From Turritopsis dohrnii (lineage: Eukaryota > Cnidaria > Hydrozoa > Anthoathecata > Oceaniidae), in contig BQMF02000178.1 in NCBI GenBank assembly GCA_027922465.2, forward strand, positions 124,001 through 188,000: a stretch of 64,000 nt of DNA. Direction: 5' to 3'. Of the stretch, positions 34,514 through 46,725 are shown one piece after another. The position numbers and the translations under genes are program-made. The notes beneath the pieces were generated by a model. That model made no database searches. It worked only from the letters and a program-made list of their open reading frames with translations, and was not told the origin of the DNA. Position 1 is the first letter of the stretch; every line of letters begins with the position of its first letter.

Positions 34514-36760
34514 TTAAATCAGCATACATAGGAGTGGCTGATTCTTCTGGGCATTTAAAGGCCATGATTCGCGTTGCATGATTTTGAAGAATTGATATGA
34601 GATTTATGTTAATGCTGTTCTTTTGATCCCATATTGAAGCACGGTAATTAAGATGAGAATGAAAGATGGCATATTAAGCAAGAATAAGAGTATTTCGAGG
34701 TACAAAATTTCTTTTCAATTTGTTTGCAATGCTATTGATTTGAGATTTCCAGCTAAGATCAGCATCAAGTAAAGTTCCTAAGTATTTTTTTTTTAATCGA
34801 TATATTTCCTGCATCCATCAATATGGTTCTTCTTACAGAGAAAGCATATAGGATAAAACATATATGCATGGTGTTACGTAAAATGTATAAAAACGTGTAA
34901 TAAATATTATGGACATAGCTTATACTAAATAAGATTAAATTAAAAAATAGGCTGACAAGTGTGGTAGAAGGGTTGAATGGGTGCCGCAGTAAGTTAGATA
35001 ATGAAGCTTGTAATATCAAATAATTGTAACTTGGGTTACAAATGATACGCATCAATAGAATAGAGGAAGACTCGATAAATAAAGGTAATGCCAACAGATA
35101 AAAATACTAGAGGTTAAGTCATAATATTATTGGAATTAAAAATATGTTATTGACTAGTATCCCGGGTAAAAACATTTTACCGAACTTAACTTCAAAAAGG
35201 ATGGGTCAAAGTTACCTTTCCCGTGATGAAAAAAGATAAGTTGGCCATGAAGGGTTGTTTAGGGCTTTGTGTGCCATTTTTACCAAGGAAAGTGAGATCA
35301 TTTCTTTGACTGGTAGCCATTGCAACTTCATAACGTCTATCTCACAGGCATGCCATCCATACACAAAGCCAGCCGCAGCATTTTACTGGAAAGGCTAGGG
35401 AAAATTCTTTTCCCGTTTATGAAAAGCTTGATATCATAGGTAATGTTTGATGATGATATTCTCAGATTTATTAGCATTTAATGAGATTTTGTTAGCCCTC
35501 AGCCAATAACTCAGCGACTTTAAATCCAAATTCATTTGTTTAGCAAGTCTTTTGGGTGAATTACTTATGTTGATAAGATTAGTATCATCAGCAAAGTGAT
35601 GTACATCTGAATATAAAAATGTGCTATATAGATCATTGATGTAGATTAGAAATAGGAGAGGACCTAGAACTGAACCTTGCGGGACACCATGTCTAATGCT
35701 CCTAATAGAAGATTTACTCATACTTATTATATTATCAGACTTGGTGTTGAATTGAACAAAATCAAAGAAAATACTGTCGATGATAGTGCTACTACTATCC
35801 GTCACTCTGGTAGGTAGTATTACATGCAGTAAGAGGTTATAGGAAGAAATTATGTAAAAATAGTTTGAGATGTTTTCATTTTTGTGGACTTTCAAGAGGT
35901 CAACATTAAAATCACCCATTAGGAATAGAATTTTATTTTCAGATGAAATTGCATTTAAAAGGGTAGATAGGTAATTATCATTAAAATCGTTTACAGACAT
36001 GGAAGGGTGTCTGTAGACACAACCCACAAAAATGTTTTTATTTTTAGGCTGGACAAGCTCAATAAATTTTGACTCAAGTTCAGTTCCTTTGTATGCAAGT
36101 TTGTCGAAATCTGGCCGTTCAATGTAATTTAGCCCATCTTTGATATATATAAGAGAGCCACCTCTTTCACTTGCAGTAGGTGTATGGGTGTAACTATAAC
36201 CATGTAAATCACAATTTCTGACAGGGACGTTGTGTTGAAAACCAGTTTCAGTGATGCCAATTATACTGAAATCATGGCTTAACTGATCAAGAAGAGATTT
36301 AAGTTCATCATGTTTTGAATTAGTATGAAAGAACGAGAGATGATTAGCAGCATCAAGTTTACATTATGATATTTGCATTTGACATCCCCCATATTTGGGA
36401 CCATAGCATCATCAAAATCAAGGGAAAGAAGAACTTTTTTAACTCAGATGGGCACTTTTTAGATTAAATGGATTTAATTGTTCTTCAAAGGAATGTGCTT
36501 CATTTATGCAATTACTGCAATACCAAGACTCATTTGATTTCTGAAGGATAATATAATCTTTTTCATTAATACTATTGAATTTTATACAAATCCAAAGATT
36601 GCAAACATCACACATAATGTCTTTATGATTAGCATTTACTGACCTGTCACAGATACCACAAAGGTGGTAGAATCAATCACAAGCATACTGACAGAAAGTA
36701 GGAAAATGGAAGTTGTTGTAAACCAAATAAATGAGGAAAGCCATGGTAAAAATATCATAG
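34514..36760 (-). mobile_element. CR1/L2-like LINE, 5'-truncated and rearranged
   Basis: The minus strand reads, from high to low coordinates: PHD-like Cys cluster (about 36660-36480), APE endonuclease (36360-35720), RT core (35700-35434), the start of the thumb (YDIKLFINGKRIFPS, about 35425-35395), unrelated sequence (about 35390-34830), and the RT thumb/C-terminus (KKYLGTLLDADLSW, about 34800) down to the SINE. It is the same family as 54377-58632. Confidence 0.8.
35434..36027 (-). pseudogene. In-frame fusion of LINE endonuclease and RT pieces
   Basis: A 197-residue open frame. The first ~105 residues are APE endonuclease (VYRHPS, LFLMGDFNVDLL). At about 35700 the sequence switches to RT (RHGVPQGSVLGPLLFLIYINDL, then HHFADDTNL). 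The rest of the endonuclease, including its SDH motif, and the N-terminal half of RT with the first catalytic Asp are deleted without loss of frame. It is non-functional as a LINE but potentially translatable. Confidence 0.8.
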
Positions 36761-37440
36761 GATTCACCATCAATGCCAATAAAATCAAAGCTTCTTAAGA
36801 TTTCATCAATATCATCAATGCTGGTTAATCGTTTTTAATCATTTACTTTTGTGTTGCAGTTGATACCAGCATATACAAATTTGATAAGATGGTTTTTGTA
36901 TTTTTCATTTGCGTCATATAAAAATTTGCTATATTATCTTGTGAGGGCCAGTTGGATTTTGAGTTTTCCTTTGCTGCTCACATTATCTTTGTGCAGCTTA
37001 TTCCTGTTGTTGTAAACTTAAATCTCACTATGATCTTCTGTGGTCCCTTTTTATTTCCATATGCACGAGGTACTCCAAGAATTATACGCGGGATCCCGCA
37101 CATACGGGAATTATACCGCAATTGCAGTATAAATCCAATGTTTCTTAGATTCGCTCCTGGTAAACCATTTTCGACCCGATTTTCTTTCTTAAAGGATTAG
37201 CAAGGCATATTCGGAAACTATTTATCCGGCCCACATGTCAGATTAACCGATCCGATTTGATTGTTGGCTGTTTTCAGCACATGTTTGTTATTATATTTCT
37301 TTTCTTCGTACTTTGTTATAGTATCTGGCTGCTGAAAAATGAAAATAAAAGTGATATGATTAACAGTTCAATCATGGATATTATATTTACCAGGTTCGTC
37401 TACATCATGAGGTTGCAATGGATGACGCAATTGTGGTATA
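36761..37440. other. Non-coding stretch
   Basis: No gene supported. The open frames here show no recognisable domain. Confidence 0.4.
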
Positions 37441-37992
37441 CATGTTTTTTTTTTATAAAAATCCGAAAACAGGCTCAGAGATGCTTAGGTCGAGAGCTTA
37501 ATAAGGCTGAAAAAATGCTTGAGGGATGCTTATATCCTAACATAAATTTTTCGAGGATGCTTACAAAAGATAGTGAATCAGGCTCAAAATATGCTTAAAT
37601 TTGCCTATTAGAATTCTTGGTTGAGTTATAACAAACGAAACTGGGAAAGAGGGAAACAAAAGAAACAGATTTTTGGTTTAATTTTTCTTAACTTTTAGTT
37701 ATGTAACTTTTTTAAAAACTTGTTAAAACTGGTTATAACTTTTATAACTTTTTCAACCACTTGCAATTTTCACATAAACATTCAAAGTTTTTATAAACAT
37801 TCGAATTCCTACGAAACATTCGAATTTTTTATTTAAACATTCGAATTGCAATGGCTTCACAAAAACAAAGTAGCTGTACTACAAAGTAATTTTTTTGTAG
37901 GCTCGAGGTAATGCTTAGTATATGCTTAATTTTTTTCCCATATCTGAGCCTAGATATGCTTATAAGTGCAATGCTTATAAAAAAAAAACATG
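37441..37992. mobile_element. MITE family A, copy 2 (uninterrupted)
   Basis: 552 bp with the same CATGTTTTTTTTT inverted ends as copy 1 (10336-12796), inverted relative to it, flanked by TA on both sides. It lacks the 1.9-kb nested transposon, so it shows the empty target site. Confidence 0.88.
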
Positions 37993-38880
37993 TAGACCCC
38001 GCATTCAGGGGATCCCGCGTTGAGCTGTTTTCCCTGACTGAATAACATCGTGACATCCAACCTTTTTAATCACTTCAACAACTTTCCTTTGGACTTCAGG
38101 CTGGGGAATGTCAGGAAGAAGAAGACAAGGGCGATGAGAGTACTGTTCAACATCATCAAGAGCTTTGGATAGTTAGGTGTTAACTGTTTGGGTTATAGCA
38201 ACGTCAGCTTCCAGTCTGGTAAGTTTTATTTTTAGATCGTGGAGCTGAGCTTTAAGAGCAATTACTTAAGCCTTCAGCTTGTCAATCTCGTGAGTGAAAA
38301 TATGGAATCCGTGAGGATCCATAACTGAAAATTTTGTTAGTTTCCTTGAAACTATTGGAATGTATCCTATCAATGCAATGTACATTTTTGGTTTTATTGT
38401 GATTCAAAGACCTTATGTTGAAACATGAAACTGTCTTCCTTGCCTCATTTTGATGTGATAATTTGATGAAAAAGACCAGAAATTGGCCCACAGCAATTTT
38501 CAGTTATGAAAAACTTAATATCAAGTAGTGTCACAGGAAAAAAATCAAAACAAGGCCAGGTTGATAGTCTGATAATGTGTATTCAAGGATTTGATTTTGT
38601 GAATGTGGGATAGGAGATAGAAAAGAGAAGGAAAACAAAATGCTTTATGAATCAATCATTTCCAGTTCTGTTGTGCATAAGTGAAGATTCAAAAAGATTC
38701 TGACACTCAGTGGCAAAAGAAACATGAATAAAAATGATCTATTGTAAAAAATAGCATTTTCAAAAGCATAAAGAAACAGGGAGTTAAACTAACAAGAAAT
38801 ACATAACAGACATCAAATCCTTCTTAAGTGATATAACAAACAAAAACAACAAGTTTCTTTTACACATCCAAGTTTATTAT
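37993..38880. other. Non-coding stretch
   Basis: No gene supported. Confidence 0.4.
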
Positions 38881-38887
38881 CTTAATA

Positions 38888-38919
38888 CGATGTTTCGAGC
38901 ATTCAACGCCCGTTATCAG
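38888..38919 (-). ncRNA. Hammerhead-ribozyme-like core downstream of minus-strand PLE
   Basis: On the minus strand: CTGATAA, C, then GGGCGTT-G-AATGCTC (a potential 7-bp stem II with G-U pairs), then GAAAC and ATCG. The core differs from the consensus CTGATGA at one position. It lies downstream of the PLE endonuclease, as at 7707-7733. No stem III or cleavage site assigned. Confidence 0.55.
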
Positions 38920-39179
38920 GTACAGACTTTTTTTGCAAGGTATAGCTCTTTTATACAAAAATATGTGCCGTGAAGTGACAAATCTTTTCCATAACAGGAA
39001 CTAATATATACAAAATAATCTCAAAGGAGTATAATTAAGTTAAAGAAAATTAACAAGCATGATAGAAAAAAGAAAAAGAAGCTAATTATTTAAGATACAG
39101 TGGAGCAGAACATATAGTCCGGTTTAAAACCGGATTTTCTCGTAAAATAAAAATAGACCCTTTAAGTTCTAATAAATAT

Positions 39180-40700
39180 GAAGAACTATTGGCGTGAGCA
39201 AGAATGCTAAATGCATCACAACCAGCCAAGTGTAGACACATGTAGACACATGTTGGCGAATAGTAGTGAGAATTCCACTAGAACTAGCTTTGCCAGGAAG
39301 TGCAGAAATGCCCATGTGCTCACTCATTCTGGCTTTAAAATGGTACTTAGTTTGGCCAATATAGGAAGCATTGCAGCAATCACACGAAAACTTGTAAACA
39401 GTGCCAGAAATGAGATCTTTGCAAGGACAATCTTTAAAATAGAAAAAAATTAGATAGTCTGCACGAGGCTTTAAAGACTAATTTAACTTTACAACAAGAT
39501 AAATTCTTTGAAATAATTTTGTAAAGACTAGTTCTTATTTGGTCCGAAATGTGACCAGGATATGGAAGATATGACAAGTGATTTTTTCTCAGCTGTACTA
39601 ACGGTGACTTTAGGAGTGTGAAACTTGTCTAAAAATGTTTTGATGCAACGGTCAATAAAGGAAAATGGATCACTGTTCTTCTTAAAAATACTTTTAACTT
39701 TTCCAAGTTCTAAGTGAAAATTACTGTAACTAGAGCATAATCGAAAACATCTATATATTGTAGTGTAAATCATACCAAATTTAAACACTGAAGGTAAAAA
39801 ACTGTCATAGTGTGTGTAAACGCCACTAAAAGTGGGCTTTCTATAAACAGATGTGGAAAAGAGTTTGTTATCTTGAAAAATTTCAACATCTAAAAAACTC
39901 ATCCTATTATTCATTTCAGACTGGGAAGTAAAGGAAATACTGACAAGTGTTCAAATAATTTTTAAAAAGGGGCAAATGATCGGCTGACTTAAATAAAACA
40001 AATATATTGTCAACACAACGTCGATAAAAAACAGGTTTGAATTCAAGAGTTTTCCAACCATATCTGTCCACGGTGTATCAAAAAAGCATTAGCTAGGGTG
40101 GGACGTAGGGGAGAACCCATGGCCACTCCATCAATCTGTTGGTAAAACTCATTATCAAACATAAAATGAGATTCTTTAGTAGCTAATGATAATAAAGATT
40201 TAAAATCACTCTTTGATAAACCATTAATTTTCTCAATATTTTCAATAGTTTCTTCTAGAGGTACATTGGTAAATAATGAATCAACATCCAAACTGGCCAT
40301 AAAAAGGTTAGAGTCCTCTGCAATTATTTCTGAAGAGAACGAAAAAGAGTCTTAAACTGTGAATACGTAGTTATACCAGACAGCAAAGGTGCTAAAAATT
40401 TGGCTAATTTGTAAGTAGGAGTGCCAATGGCTGATACAATCAGTCGAAAAGGTGGACATCCATAAATCAGTTTCTTATGAACTTTACACAAACCACATAA
40501 AACACCTGGTTTGGATCCTACAGGGCTTAAATCATTATATGTTTTAATAGACAAACAACCTCTACTTTTAAGAAACTTGAGAATTTCCTTAACTTTCTTT
40601 TCTTGGTTAATAATGAAATTCAATTCCTTGCCAGGTTTAGCAGCAAAAACTAAACCTATAAAAATAATAACAAAATATTACATTTCAGAGAGAAAAAATA
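39180..40700 (-). pseudogene. Penelope-like element RT and GIY-YIG endonuclease, broken
   Basis: Reading down the minus strand: RT N-terminal region (GVLCGLCKVHK, CPPFRLIVSAIGTPTY, 40623-40324), RT core (SLDVDSLFTNVPLEE, VAMGSPLRPTLANAF, 40300-40043), the catalytic box (RRCVDNIF near 40020, instead of YVDD), STSVYRKPTFSGVYTHY (39914-39528) and a GIY-YIG domain (SYIGQTKYHFKARMSEH, about 39370-39310). Frames change several times. The catalytic YVDD is CVDN, so the polymerase would be dead even if repaired for frame. Confidence 0.88.
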
Positions 40701-40929
40701 CCATATTTTCCCAGAATTCCTCATAATTTTTCTAAGAACAAAACTTCTTACAAATAACAAAAGCCTCTTGGAGCAAAACCTTTTTCATTTTCAGACAAGT
40801 TATTTTGAATACAAAATGTGAAAATTTTTCTCAATGGAAATTTTGACCTGCATCATAACAAAACATTGTAACACAAAATTTAAATTTGACCATCAAGCCA
40901 AAGATTTAACTTTCATTTTTATTTCTACT

Positions 40930-41637
40930 TGCAGTAACCATTGTTATAAGCATTTGAAATTGTTGTTGTTGTTGGTTTATTAGCTGTAAAATATTTCTTT
41001 GTTGATCAGCATGTTGTATTGCTGCTGCATATTTGATTGAAAAGCTGTCAGCATATTTGCTGTTTGATCCACTTGTACCTTTTGAAGATTAATTTTCTCA
41101 GATTTTCTTGCTTCCTTTCATTCCTGTAATTCTCTATCATGGTTGATCTTTTGTTGTAGGAAGTCTAAAGTCTCAGATCCAGAACGTCTATTTCTCTTTG
41201 AAGAGGTTGGTTCTTCATTTTCATCATTACTTCGCTTCTTTGTTTCACTCATTCGCTCCATAGCTAATTGTCTAACCTCTAGTGCTTTTTGTTGTTCAAC
41301 ATTGGCTGATTTTTTTCTTTCCTCTGCAGCAAGTTCATGTTTGAAATCACAGTCATCACTCATTTCAATTAAATCTTCAAGTAAAATGTCATATTCAGTT
41401 AGTTCTTCACCTCCAATTCCAGAACTTTTTATCTCCTTATTATTTTTAGCTTACTGATCTTACATTCACCATATAGCCATCCATTGAATTCGAAGTGGCT
41501 GCAATGTTTTGCCAGACTTGACCAAGTTCTCTGCTTCCAGATTTAAAAGAGAAAATTCCACTAGATGCCATCTGTCGCATCATTTTCATATCTTTTTCTT
41601 CATTCCATTGCATAACAACTCTAAACACGATATACAT
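40930..41637 (-). pseudogene. PIF/Harbinger Myb-like accessory gene, broken
   Basis: The 41637-41446 frame has a Myb/SANT-like start (MQWNEEKDMKMMRQM... SRELGQVWQNIA). The 41363-41118 frame has the charged middle (MERMSETKKRSNDE, TLDFLQQKI) and continues past a stop at ~41118 to a Gln-rich end. The two parts are in different frames. No Harbinger transposase is adjacent, so this is a remnant. Confidence 0.7.
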
Positions 41638-41639
41638 AA

Positions 41640-42030
41640 CAATATATTGTAATAATTCTTCAAGTCAACTGGAAATAATCGTTGGGGCAGCTTGGGCAAA
41701 TGGCTGAAGCTTTCATAAAATTAGTAATATGTACAGTCTTGAATAAATATCCATGAAAATTGTTATGGTTCATGGTATCTACCTTTTCTTGCTTGTTCTT
41801 TCCATTTTTCTATAATTAGAACTGGACTCACAACACGTTCTCTTCACAACGCCAAAAGAGATGAAATGAAGTTGTGAACGCAACTTCACGAAACAAGACG
41901 CGCCGAAAACAGTGGAGTCCAGTTCCTTTTCGGGGTTTCCACCAAGAAATCCCGCGTTCGTGTGTTCTTGCTAAATAAGCCTAATAAACTTGGATGTGTC
42001 AAAGAAACTTGTTGTTTTTGTTTTTTTTCC
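41640..42030. other. Non-coding stretch
   Basis: No gene supported. Confidence 0.4.
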
Positions 42031-43690
42031 TTGTTCAAATCCTTCTTATTTTTTCCCTTTTCATTGTAAAACCACACAGAGGTGAGATCGTTTTTTTAAG
42101 ATTAGTATAACGGGAAGCCCCGCTGCTGATCGTTTTCATTGGCTAATAAAGGAAAACTCTTAAAATGCACTCATTTGATTGGCTGACAAATTCCAAAAAT
42201 TTTGTCCGTTAATAACGGATTTTCATTAACGGTTGTGAATTGTACGAAGAAACAGCTTTGTATACACGAAGATATTGTTATTATTATAAAACGTTTTATA
42301 ACCGTGTTTATTCCTAAACGTTTAGATTAATAGATTTATAGAAGAACAGGTAGAAGTGAGTGAGTGAGTTTTTGAACAGATATTTGTTTTTTAAATAATA
42401 AGTTTTTTTTCAGAGGAAAACCAAAGGAAAAACAAGTGGAAGAAAGTCTTTCTGACTTTTACGATAGAAACGTGTGCTGATTTTACGTATTTCTTTTTAT
42501 AGTTATCAAATAGATATGAAAGTGCAGCAGTGAAGTAGTGTAGTTGAAGTGAAGTTGTTTAAAAATGGCTGCAGAAAGGATGATGTTTATTTACATTGTT
42601 GAAAATGATTTTACTTCTTTTCGGTGGGAAAACATTTGGAAAAGATACAAAGTAATATACGTAAGTAAATGAGTCAAATGCATTTAATAAAAACAGAGTT
42701 AAAACAATAAAAAAGATGCATGCCTTAAGAACAGTTACTGATGTGTTTTGGTATGGAAATGGCTATTCTTTATTTTATTTATTTCAAAATGGCTCCACAG
42801 TTATGAAGTTTAGAAAACAACATGCAAGGAGAGCTTGCTGCCACTGACTGTCACTGTTATGCATTGAAATCTTTTTCTTTATTTATGCATTTCAGTGTAT
42901 AAAAATGGTAGTGGAATTTCAGGAAAGTATGCTGGGAAGTAAATAAAGTGTTATTAATTTGTTTAAAAGGTATGAAATATAGAAAGTAAAGAGTTTAGAA
43001 GTGTTTGATAATGGCTACAGAACATGATCAATATTGTTTGCTAACATGATGATGTGAATTGGTATTGAAATTAAAGTTAAAATAGTATCTATTTAGTTAA
43101 AGCGCAGTTAGTATTAGTGGATAAATAAAGGATAAGAGGGATGTTTACTGTTGTGTTTTGAATTTTCTAGAGAGGAGCTTTCAACTGGAAATAAAAAATA
43201 AAAACATCCACAATGTGAATGTTTTCATATGTTAAGAATTCTTTTGCTATACTAATTCTGTCATTACGTTTGTGTTTTTAATTATTATTTTTAAGGTAAA
43301 TATGTTTTCAAAGTTTCTTTTAGTTTGTTTTGTTTTTCTTTCGATTTTGTCATAGTATGATTATACGTTTTTTGTATGTTTTTTAAATATTTTCATATGC
43401 TAAAATAGAAATGAAGCACATGGTGGGTTAAATTATGATGTTGAGAGGGTTAGTTAAGAGAAGAATGGATTATGTATTTAAGATGTTCATTAGTTATTAC
43501 TGTGCAATGAAACTGTCCTACGAAAACGAAGTGTTATTGGGTGGATTTTTCTTAAGTTTATATTTTATCATGTTTATGCATTATTTTGTATGGTAATTCT
43601 TTACATACCTGGGTATACATATATAAGTTTTGCATTATGATTTTATTTGTGACTTTTTATCTTCTGATTAAATTTTTGTTTTTAGTTATT
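42030..43690. repeat. Dispersed repeat family C, copy 1
   Basis: Ordered blocks match 47790-48890: TTCTTATTTTTTCCCTTTTC, GCTGATCGTTTTCATTGGCTAATAA-like, AAACTCTTAAAATG, ATTGGCTGA, GTTAA-AACGGATT, and ATGATGTTGAGA.G.TTAGTTAAGAGAAG. Both copies share orientation and are diverged. No coding function. 43690-44190 beyond it is non-coding. Confidence 0.75.
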
Positions 43691-44196
43691 GTTTTTAGGA
43701 TAAATGGGTACTTGAATTTTTCTTCTTCTTTTTTTTGTTGTTTATTTCAATATTCTTAGAGCATGATTAGGTTTATGGTATTACAATTGAAATATTAATC
43801 TTTTATGCAATAATAAAAAAGCATAAAGAAATAAAACTCATGGTTTTAATCATGATTTTGATGGTTTTGAGAAGAACAGACTATATCATATCAATTAATG
43901 GTTGCAGTCCAGTAGTAATTTTAGAACAAAAGAAAAAGTTGGAAGGTATCATTTTTAATATTCAATGTTTGGTTTTGTATGTCCAGGTAATCAGTTCTGT
44001 GTTATATATTGCATTTTTTTACATTAAAGTTACTTCTCTTCTGCGTATAAATATATATTCTGAGCCATGTTGCTATTTGTTTCTGTTTTAAACTTCTGAA
44101 TGTAAGAAATGAATTAAAAAATTAATGCCTGAAAAGACACTTTTGCAAGAGTTAAATTCTGCGACACAATGCATGATGAGCATGGGCGGCTAGTCT

Positions 44197-45054
44197 TCTA
44201 TATATTAATAGCCGATTCTCTGTTTGTTTGTTTGTGCGTTTGTTTGTTTGTAAGTCACGCAAAATGGTAGATTGAGTTGTGAGCGAAATTATTTCTTTTT
44301 TTGTGTGCGACGTGAGTTCGAAGCAAATACATTGCAACCCCAATCGAACGTGACTTTTTTTGGCTGATGAACTAATAGGAATAACGTTTTGTTTTTATCG
44401 TTATTGTTAGTTTTATATTCCTTGTTGACTTGGCTTTGAAAACAGTACATCAACTAAATACAAAGAAACTAACTGATTAAACATTTTGGACAAAAAGCAG
44501 CAGTGGCAGAACGTGGCAGCGTATGTTCGGTTTGCCACTAACTCTTGCCTGACTGTCTGAGACGGGTGAACTTTTTTTTTGAGCAATCAAAATGTTTAAA
44601 AAACCGATAGGTAAAAAAAGAGTATCATATCAAAACAAAATGTTTTTTTTTTTTTGCTTTTCTTTTAATAATTTAATTTCTTCTTTTAATTGTTAAGCGT
44701 TCTGATCGAACGTTTTTTTATTCTATTTATTCATTTCGCACGTGCCTTTTTTCTCTCCTCCATGTGAACTTTTTAAGAAGAGAAATCATTTTCCCTCTGT
44801 TTGATAGCACCCATGTTAGAGTGAGTAACTTTTTTAAAACAAAAGCTAATAAAAAGTTGAAATTTTCTCTCTCTACGTTTTGAGTGTATTTTTACACTGA
44901 TAAAAGATTGGTTTTACCAGAGGTTGTGACTTCGAATCTGCTTCTGGTTGAGCACAAGTTGTACGAGCCGTTTATAAGGAAATTTGAAGTTTATTGATAG
45001 AGTGATACAGAGCAGGTGGATATGGGCGGCGAGCGACGCCGCCTTGGCGGCTAA
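44197..45054 (+). mobile_element. Non-autonomous Helitron, copy 3
   Basis: 858 bp, starting TCTATATATTAATAGC and ending with the GCCGCCTTGGCGGC hairpin plus CTAA (45051-45054), followed by T. It aligns with copies 1 and 2 along its length. A truncated ATGGGCGGCTAG at about 44182-44193 just upstream resembles another Helitron 3' end. No coding capacity. Confidence 0.88.
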
Positions 45055-45235
45055 TAGGGAGTTTACGCAAATACGACGCAACAACCTCTGACGCGGTTAC
45101 GGAAATTGTTTTCTTAGTCGCGTCCTCTGAAGCAGCGACTTTTAATTTACTAGTTACGCGGGAAACTTTTGTGCCGGGAACGCATAATGGTAGATAAAAA
45201 CATAAATAGATGTTAAAAAGTTTCACTTGAGAAGA

Positions 45236-46321
45236 ATGTCCAGTTTAAAAGAAGCACCAGAGCAATTGTTGATAGCTTTTTATGAAAATTTGGTAACTGA
45301 AGAGGAGTTTCTTCTTCTGTATGATGTTAACAGAACAAACAATCCTGATTATGATTACAAAAGCTATAATTTATTCGACTAACAAGCTTTCCCAGAAGTT
45401 GAGTGTTATTCAGAATTTCGTTTCCAAAAAACTGACATGCAGAGACTAAAACATGCGTTACATATTCCAGATGAAATCATTTGCACAAATTATAATAATG
45501 TAAGAGCTGATGGAATGGAGGCTCTTTGTATTTTACTTCGCCGGTTGTGCTACCCAAATCGTTTTGCTGATGATCTGATTCCAAGATTTGGAAGGCCAGT
45601 GCCACAGCTGTGCATGATATTTAAACAAACTTTGGATTTTTTGTTAACAGAATTGGGTCACCTACTCAATTCTCTAGACCAACCGTGGCTAAGTCCTCCA
45701 AAGTTGCGAATCCTCGCAGATGCTGTGCATGCTAAAGGTGCTCCACTTGATTGTGTTTGGGGATTTATTGATGGCACCTTGAAAGCCTGCTGTCGGCCAA
45801 GTGAAAATCAAAAAATGGTGTATAATGGTCACAAAAGATACCATGGATTAAAATATCAATCAGTCACTACACCGAATGGGATGATTGCACACTTATTTGG
45901 TCCTATAGAAGGTAAAAGACACGATAGTGCTATGCTGGGACTCTCTGGTCTCCTGCCACAACTACAACAGTTTTCATATGATCAATATGGCAATATTTTA
46001 TGTTTGTATGGAGACCCTGCATATCCACTTAGGAGACATCTTCAAGCACCCTTTGGTGGAGCAAACCTGACAGCTATGGAGAAAGCATTTAATAAAAACA
46101 TGAGCAAGGTCCGAATTTCAGTTGAGTGGATATTTGGTGATATACTAACACATTTTAAGTTCAACAATTTTAAGAAAAATTTGAAACTTGGATTGAGCCC
46201 AATTGGGAAAATGTACAAAATAAGTGCTATTTTGACAAATGCACATACAAGTCTCTACAGTAACATTACAGAAAATTACTTTGACTTAGAACCACCTACA
46301 TTGGAAGAATATTTTGTGTAG
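45236..46321 (+). pseudogene. PIF/Harbinger transposase (DDE_Tnp_4) with one stop
   Basis: An ATG at 45236 (MSSLKEAPEQLL) opens a frame that continues to TAG at 46319-46321, interrupted only by TAA at 45380-45382 (codon 49). The family's ECYSEFRFQKTD-like stretch follows the stop in the same frame. The catalytic triad is visible: Asp in VWGFIDGTL, Asp in LYGDPAYPL and Glu in ISVEWIFGD. Length (~361 codons) is normal. The protein could also restart at 45437. Cut-and-paste transposition is the family function, with the Myb-like partner at 46726-47466. Confidence 0.88.
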
Positions 46322-46725
46322 ATTTGATTTTGGTGAATCACTTATATTTTTTGTATCTTAACAACATTATTTTTTTGCAGATTTTTCATACACTTCACAG
46401 CAAACATTGTCAATTACATAAATCTCAGCCGACAAAAAGATATATAATATATATATCTTGTTAAGGTACAAATAGTGGGTATTTTATATGTTGAGTTCAG
46501 TATCTTGTAGACTGCCTTCTTTCAACAAAATAAATAATATTTACAATGATACAAAATATATCTCTTATTCTCTCTCACTTTTGAAAGTTTTTTTTTGTAA
46601 AAGTCTATCAACAAAAAGTCTATCAACAAAAAGTCTATTAACAAAACAGGAACTATGTACTAGTACCACTCAACGTACTATACTAGTACCACTCAACAAG
46701 ATACAAGTAACAGCAATTTGGAATG

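Noticed and set aside
35160..35430. CCCGGGTAAAA / CCCGTTTATGAAAAG as a MITE
   Set aside because: The right part reads as the LINE thumb (YDIKLFINGKRIFPS) on the minus strand, and the arms pair poorly.
43840..44091. 83-codon open frame as a membrane protein
   Set aside because: AT-driven hydrophobicity with no splice or motif support.
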